Assembly: GCA_944989445.1 (NCBI GenBank)
Contig: CALYLW010000179.1
Location: forward strand, 69,501-133,500
Length of the DNA: 64,000 nt
DNA from: Ampullaceana balthica
Lineage: Eukaryota; Mollusca; Gastropoda; Lymnaeidae
Direction: 5' to 3'
Shown here: positions 58,021-64,000 of the stretch, piece by piece
Layout: each line of letters starts with the position of its first letter
Position numbering within the stretch: the first letter of the stretch is position 1
Position numbers and translations under genes: made by a program
Notes under the pieces: generated by a model
Databases searched by the model: none
The model's input: only the letters and a program-made list of their open reading frames with translations
Told to the model about the DNA's origin: nothing

Positions 58021-58995
58021 AAAGCGTGTCCTTTTTAAAAAAAGATTTTTTTACATTTTACTTATTTAAAAATATAATTCATAACTCGACATTTAATTAA
58101 AAACCATATATGTAGCGAGTTTATTTTATGTGGAAAGCGATGGCCTATGTCAAAAAACTTACACTTTAAAAAAGTTTACATAAGCTATATATATACGCTA
58201 TACATTATAAACTTTCGCTACCGCATGTATTAGCAGAAGTTGACTAAATTTAATAAAGTGATCCTGAAAACGCTTAATTAATATGAATTGCAAATTGAAA
58301 ATGTTATGTTCATTCCTTTGTAGTCGGAATAACATAAGCCACTTCTACTACTGCTTTTTCATCATTTTTCAGATGTGCCTAATAGGAAACGATGGCTTCT
58401 TTTTTTTTAATGTGGATATATAAATCTATTTTTTGCAGAAATAAAATCTTGTGTTTGTGTATTGAATATAATTTACAAAATATGATGCCTTATCAGAAAT
58501 AGGGAACAAAAAAATGATTCCTTTTCGAAATTATACACATTGCATAAAAACCGTAAATATAAATCGTAAAATTTAGAGACATACAATTGTTTTAAATATT
58601 ATATCCCTGTTCACACAGGTATGAAGACGTCAAAAGGAAGAGTTATTTTGGTACAGTAAATTTACTTTATAACAATACTTTATTTTATGCGGCCAGCATC
58701 CTATAATCTTTTATTGTCAAAATATGGTGTGAACTTTTTCTTGATATCATTTTAATACGACGTTTATTTTAAAAAGTATTTTAGAAAATGAATTTATAAT
58801 TTTGTTTATTGCCGCTGTGAGTTATGTAGCCTTTGCCTTTTTAAGGGTTAGTGCCATATGTTCTTTATCTCATAGACGCGGTTACAAATATTGTATTACT
58901 TACAATTGTGTTACTATGCAGTGTCGTAATTATATATGAAATTTTTGAGTGACGAGGGTGGTAGAGTTCTTTCGGAAAACCTATCAGTTATGTTT
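58021..58995 (+). repeat. Diverged second copy of 56.4-57.5 kb sequence
   Basis: 'cattcctttgtagt', 'aaatattgtatta(c)tta' with 'caattgtgttac(t/g)atgc', 'agtgtcgtaattatatatga' and 'gacgagggtggtagag' parallel 56780-57520 in the same order, so part of the inverted-repeat element is tandemly duplicated. Confidence 0.75.
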
Positions 58996-58999
58996 ATTT

Positions 59000-60357
59000 A
59001 GTACTAGCAGACCCGTCGTGCGTTGCAACGATCTCAGTAAAAAGGAATATATATAGATAAAAAATAAATTACATTAAGGGTCACCAGGTCCATCAGTTTA
59101 AAATATGAAGTTCGAAAATCTGTTCATTTCAATCAATTTCATAACAAAAATATAAATATATGTATCTATATTTCTCAATATCGTGTAAAATTGAATGGGG
59201 AATACAATATTAAAAAATTAGTAAAAACACATTTAGGGCCCCTAGCCCCGATGTATTGGACATTATGAGATCAGTGCCCTATCGCAATTTAATATAGGCT
59301 TTTAAGTTTTTATATACCGCGTTTGGTCAAAATCCATTTATTTTCTCATTATCTAACACCTAAACTAATTTTTATATATATGTAGATATAAGGAAAACTA
59401 CATTAAGGGGCTCCCAGGCCCGTTCAATTCAAGATGTACATTTTGAAAACATGTTCATTTAAATTCATTTTAATCATGGATATATTTCTCAAGATCGTTA
59501 AAAACTGAGTGGGAAATAATATCTTAGAGTATACACACAAAAAAGACATTTGGGGCCCCCGGCCCATTCGATGTAAGATGTAAATTTCAAAATGCTGTTC
59601 ATTTTAATTCAGTCTCATCATTGATATATTTCTTAAGATCGTTAAAATAGAATGGGAAATAATATCTCAAACACAGACGAAAAAATACTTTTGGGGCCCC
59701 CGGCCCTGAACAATTAAAAATTATAAGTGCAGTGCCCTTTGTTATTTTAATATGGGACTACCAAGTTTTTATATACCAAGTTTGGTTAAGATCCATTCAT
59801 TTACTCAGTAGTTAACGCATAAACTCATTTTTATATAGCTCATAAAAGCAAAAAATTGACATTAAGGGCCCCAGGGCCCATTTAGTGCAATATGTCAAGT
59901 TCAAAACGCCTGTTTATTTCAATCAATTTCATTGTGGATATATTTATCTATATTTTTCAAGATCTTTAATAATTGAATGGGGAATAAAATATTAAACGTT
60001 TATGAAATAAGACATTTTGGGCCCCCAGTCCCGAAGAAATGGGACATAGGAAATTAGTCCCTTTAGTATTTCTATATTGGCTACCAAGTTGTTATATACA
60101 AAGTTTGGTTAAGATCCATCAATTTACCTAATAGCTAACGCTTAAACTAATTTTTATATAGCTCATATATAAGAAAATAAATCATTTTATGGGCCCCCGG
60201 CGCCCCATGAGGGTTAAATTTTGAAAAAAAAGTAGCCAGTGACCATCCCAGGAGCGTACTCAAAAGTCTCCAAAAGTTTCATGGCGATCGGATGAATGGT
60301 TTAGTCAGCTATACAAAGACATGCATACATACATACATACTTTGATTTTTATATATA
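59000..60357 (+). repeat. Diverged array of ~330-450 bp units
   Basis: Units recur around 'accaagtttggttaagatcc' (59317, 59770, 60095) and GGGCCC-rich cores. The segment starts 'gcagacccgtcgtgcgttgc' and ends with (CATA)n then 'tttgatttttatatatatag', a tail style seen in RTE-like retroelements. No protein-coding frame. Confidence 0.75.
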
Positions 60358-62210
60358 TAGATATAAGATTAGAAAAAACAACATTAAGGGCCCTCGGGCC
60401 CAATCGGTGCAAGAAATTAACTTTAAAATACCTGTTCATTTCAATCTGGATCATGATAGATATATTAGTCAATGCTTTTCAAGATCGTGTAAATCATACC
60501 GGGAATAAAGTATTTAACGCTTACAAAAAAAAAGATTTTGGGCCCCCGGCACCGAAGGAACGGACATTAGGTGTTCAATGCCATATGGTACTTTAATGTT
60601 GGCTATCAAGTTGTTATGTACCAAGTTTGGTCAAGATCCATTCATTTTCCTAGAAGCTAAGCCCTAAACTAATTTTTATATAGCTCATATAAGAAAAAAT
60701 TCTCATTATGGGCCCCCGGCGCCCCATGAGTGTTAAATTTTGAAAAAATTAGCCTATTTCCATCCCCGGAGCGTACTCAAAAGTCTCCAAAAGTTTCATG
60801 ACGACCGAATGAATGGTATAGTCAGCTAACGGGAATAAAGTATTTAACGCTTACAAAAATAAAGATTTTGGGCCCCCGGCCCCGAAGGAACGGACATTAG
60901 GAGTTCAATGCCATATGATACTTTAATATAGGCTATCAAGTTGTTATGTACCCAGTTTGGTCAAGATCCATTCATTTTCCAAGCAGCTAAGCCCTAAACT
61001 AAATTTTATATAGCTCATATAAAAAAAATTCTCATTATAGGGCCCCCGGCGCCCCATGAGTGTTAAATTTTGAAAAAAATTAGCCTATTTCCATCCCCGG
61101 AGCGTACTCAAAAGTCTCCAAAAGTTTCATGACGACCGAATGAATGGTATAGTCAGCTAACGGGAATAAAGTATTTAACGCTTACAAAAATAAAGATTTT
61201 GGGCCCCCGGCCCCGAAGGAACGGACATTAGGAGTTCAATGCCATATGATACTTTTAATATAGGTATCAAGTTGTTATGTACCAAGTTTGGTCAAGATCC
61301 ATTCATTTTCCAAGCAGCTAAGCCCTAAACTAATTTTTATATAGCTCATATAAGAAAAAATTCTCATTATGGGCCCCCGGCGCCCCATGAGTGTTAAGTT
61401 TTGTAAAAAAAGTAGCCTATTTCCATCCCCGGAGCGTACTCAAAAGTCTCCAAAAGTTTCATGACGACCGAATGAATGGTATAGTCAGCTAACGGGAATA
61501 AATTATTTAAACGCTTACAAAAATAAAGATTTTGGGCCCCCGGCCCCGAAGGAACGGACATTAGGAGTTCAATGCCATATGATACTTTAATATAAGCTAT
61601 CAAGTTGTTATGTACCAAGTTTGGTCAAGATCCATTCATTTTCCAAGCAGCTAAGCCCTAAACTAATTTTTATATAGCTCATATAAGAAAAAATTCTCAT
61701 TATGGGCCCCCGGCGCCCCATGAGTGTTAAATTTTGAAAAAAAAGTAGCCTATTTCCATCCCCGGAGCGTACTCAAAAGTCTCCAAAAGTTTCATGGCGA
61801 CCGAATGAATGGTATAGTCAGCTAACGGGAATAAAGTATTTAACGCTTACAAAAATAAAGATTTTGGGCCCCCGGCCCCGAAGGAACGGACATTAGGAGT
61901 TCAATGCCATATGATACTTTAATATAGGCTATCAAGTTGTTATGTACCAAGTTTGGTCAAGATCCATTCATTTTCCAAGCAGCTAAGCCCTAAACTAATT
62001 TTTATATAGCTCATATAAGAAAAAATTCTCATTATGGGCCCCCGGCGCCCCATGAGTGTTAAATTTTGAAAAAAAAGTAGCCTATTTCCATCCCTGGAGC
62101 GTACTCAAAAGTCTCCAAAAGTTTCATGGCGATCGGATGAATGGTTTAGTCAGCTATAACAGACATGCATACATACATACATACATACTTTGATTTTTAT
62201 ATATATAGAC
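60358..62210 (+). repeat. Homogenised ~331-bp tandem array with RTE-like tail
   Basis: Units start 'aacgggaataaa(g/t)tattta' at 60828, 61159, 61491 and 61824 (331-333 bp apart), with a more diverged first unit from about 60499. Each contains 'tttgggcccccggccccgaa' and 'tatgggcccccggcgcccca'. The array ends with the same (CATA)n plus 'tttgatttttatatatatag' tail that closes the previous block at 60357. Confidence 0.93.
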
Positions 62211-62526
62211 AAGTGGGAATGAAATAGTAAATTTAGTTATTATGGTCGTCAAGATTCATTATTTAATAAATCACATCTTTTATATAGTAAGGTACTGTGA
62301 AAGGGCACTGCATTAAGTGAAAACAACTCATGCTGTAAAATGGTAAAAATTAAATAATTGTGTCTGTTGTTTTTTTCCCTCTCTTTTTTTTCTTAAATAT
62401 ATTTAATTATATTTCAGTTTTTTCCTTAAAATGGAATATCTCTGTTTTCCATAAGATTTTAACTAATAGATGCATCTGAAATATAACTTGGCAAATAAAA
62501 ATTGTAATAACCAGCAACTAATACTG

Positions 62527-62820
62527 GACGCGGTGGTCGAGTGGGACGCGGTGGTCGAGTGGCAGCGCGCTCGACTGGCGTACCGAATGTCACGGGTTCG
62601 AATCAATGTGACGGCAAGGATTTGTTCCCCAGGGCCTAGGGCGTCCCCACTCAGCACCGAAGGGGTACCTAACACTAGTTAGGCGGCTGGGTAATGCCAC
62701 AAAGCCGTGGCCTGTGAACGCTGCTTCACTTGCCAACAGATAATCTGTCATGGTCTGTGGTCTGTGGATGCAACTATCTTCTGCATAGAAGGAGCCTCTG
62801 TATAGATTAGTGCGGGTATA
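62527..62820 (+). mobile_element. tRNA-derived SINE with duplicated box A
   Basis: 'gacgcggtggtcgagtgg' occurs twice in tandem (62527-62544 and 62545-62562). Then come 'cagcgcgctcgactggcg' and box B 'gggttcgaatc'. The body has 'ctgtgaacgctgcttcactt' and 'gataatctgtcatggtctgt', like the SINE at 22481. The open frames on both strands here are not genes. Confidence 0.85.
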
Positions 62821-62824
62821 TTTC

Positions 62825-62960
62825 TAGTATCTTATATATATGGAAAAAATTCATGTTTGTATGTGTACCAAATTTCACGATATTTGGTTGTCTGGATCTT
62901 GAGTTATTATGGAACAGACAGACAGACAACAAATGGGTCTTATATGTATATCAATAGAGA
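62825..62960 (+). repeat. Copy of the 55205-55350 repeat
   Basis: 'tatcttatatatatggaaaa', 'tgtgtaccaaatttcacgat', 'cttgagttattatggaacag' and 'acagacaacaaatg' match 55206-55350. Confidence 0.85.
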
Positions 62961-63139
62961 TAAAGAAAAAATGCCAGTTTAAGCCAGGCCGCAGTGAGTT
63001 TCATGACAAGAAGTTATATTGTTCATTCTACGTCACCAATGTTGCGCCCAGGTAAAATTTATTAAAAATTATAATTTGGCGCCCCCGACCATTTCCGTTT
63101 TATCACTGCCTGACATTGTTACGACTTTGGCCGGAAAAC

Positions 63140-63320
63140 AGTACAGTGCTATAATAGTCATTTCATTGTTACAATCTTCCCTATTTCTATGTTACAACCT
63201 TCCCTATTTCTATAGTACAACCTGCCCTATCTCTTTGTTACAACATGCCCTAATTCTATGTCACAGCCTGTCCTGTTTCTATGTTAGAACTTGCCCCATT
63301 TCTGTAGTTACAACCCGCTC
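63140..63320 (+). repeat. Pyrimidine-rich minisatellite, ~23-bp unit
   Basis: About seven imperfect copies of 'tgttacaaccttccctattt' plus 'cta'. It would provide a pyrimidine-rich stretch upstream of the acceptor-like site at 63360. Confidence 0.88.
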
Positions 63321-63360
63321 TACACTATACAACTGATTGTTGTGTCTTTATTTGGTAACA

Positions 63361-63769
63361 GGTATCGGGGGTGGCGTGGCTTGCATTGTGGTAACTGTCG
63401 TCCTTATTGTCGTAATTGTGGTAACTGTCGTCCTTATTGTCGTCATTGTTATCACTGTCGTCCTTATTGTCGTCATTGTGATCGCTGGCGTCCTTATTGT
63501 CGTCATTGTGGTCACTGTCGTCCTTATTGTCGTCATTGTGATCACTGTCGTCCTTATTGTCGTCATTGTGATCACTGTCGGCCTTATTGTCGTCATTGTG
63601 ATCACTGTCGTCCTTATTGTCGTCATTGTGGTCACTTTCGTACTTATTGTCGTCATTGTGGTCACTGTCGTCCCTATTGTCGTCATTGTGATCACTGTCG
63701 TCCTTATTGTCGTCATTGTGGTCACTGTCGTCCTTATTGTCGTCATTGTGGTCATCATGATCAGATGCC
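63361..63769 (+). repeat. 30-bp minisatellite, possibly a membrane-segment exon
   Basis: About 13 copies of 'gtcactgtcgtccttattgt' plus 'cgtcattgtg' occupy 63366-63755. An acceptor-like 'tttatttggtaacag' ends at 63360. The frame then starts in phase 1 as GIGGGVACIVVTVVLIVVIV, a classic single-pass membrane start, and continues as repeats of a Val/Ile/Thr/Leu decapeptide. A donor-like CAG|GTTGGA lies at 63769/63770. Two other frames are also open: a Cys/His/Arg-rich plus frame and an Asp/Asn-rich minus frame. A hydrophobic stretch of about 130 residues is far longer than one helix, so either the exon has been inflated by the repeat or the repeat is non-coding. I call the repeat with confidence and the exon only as a possibility. 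Confidence 0.85.
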
Positions 63770-64000
63770 AGGTTGGAGGCTTGCTTCACACTCAAGTTGC
63801 CAGGAGCCAAGAATTCGATATCATCGCCATCGCGACACAAGAATTTTTACAACATATTTTTCAAAAGATTTTCAGGACAAATAATAAAGGCCTACACATG
63901 CAGGCAGTACTATGTGATTTGACGAAATCGCCATATCATTGTAATTGTTGGTTCCATACATAGTTACCCTTATCTTATCAGATGCTCCTTATTAGAGTTT
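63770..64000. other. Right edge, nothing recognised
   Basis: The sequence after the minisatellite is unique-looking but has no supported gene. Confidence 0.4.

Noticed and set aside
62463..62682. Paired 70-codon frames on both strands
   Set aside because: They lie in a tRNA-derived SINE with clear box A and box B.

Overview
The window looks like nuclear DNA of an invertebrate animal, most probably a mollusc and perhaps a gastropod. It is AT-rich and gene-poor, with intron-style splice acceptors, AATAAA signals, tRNA-derived SINEs, hAT, piggyBac and pogo-like DNA transposons, non-LTR and LTR retroelements, and an AIG1/GIMAP-family GTPase (a family known to be expanded in molluscs). Nothing is bacterial in layout: no operons, rRNA genes or CRISPR arrays. 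The lineage is an inference from the gene and repeat mix, not from a database hit.

Only two confident genes are visible. The first is a GIMAP-like GTPase at 11092-12263 (+) with all GTPase motifs and a likely N-myristoylation signal, interrupted by a one-base frame change in a 9-C run. The second is the terminal exon of a secreted cysteine-rich protein at 35541-36079 (+), whose two halves share the spacing C-x15-C-x8-C. A truncated, frameshifted second GIMAP copy lies at 52829-53055. A possible membrane-spanning exon overlaps a 30-bp minisatellite at the right end (63361-63769).

Layout. 1-2.6 kb: old dispersed repeats. 2.6-9.6 kb: hAT debris, two hAT MITEs (one carrying a smaller MITE), a five-copy array of a ~400-520 bp repeat, and a G-rich minisatellite. 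11-12.3 kb: GIMAP gene. 13.0-16.6 kb: LTR retrotransposon, minus-oriented, with paired LTRs and a broken gag. 16.9-20.6 kb: an older paralogue of 7.75-9.4 kb split by a LINE-bearing insertion. 22.0-23.7 kb: hAT element with perfect 8-bp target duplication, itself hit by a SINE and a MITE. 24.5-25.9 kb: internally deleted piggyBac between TTAA sites. 26-34 kb: MITEs and minisatellites. 34.8-36.8 kb: composite hAT MITE, secreted-protein exon, another MITE. 38-39.7 kb: minisatellites. 39.9-52.5 kb: an almost perfectly uniform 54-bp satellite, about 233 copies. 54.9-62.2 kb: tandemly expanded element families, including a homogenised ~331-bp array. 62.5-64 kb: SINE and minisatellites.

The most striking object is the 12.6-kb satellite. 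One of its six frames stays open for about 4,180 codons, but that frame contains no methionine, is preceded by a stop, and shows no variation that could reveal selection. I read it as satellite DNA rather than a giant protein gene. The genes do not form a pathway; the window's value lies in datable nested insertions, an empty/filled-site paralogue pair, and a GIMAP locus being copied and broken next to an expanding satellite.
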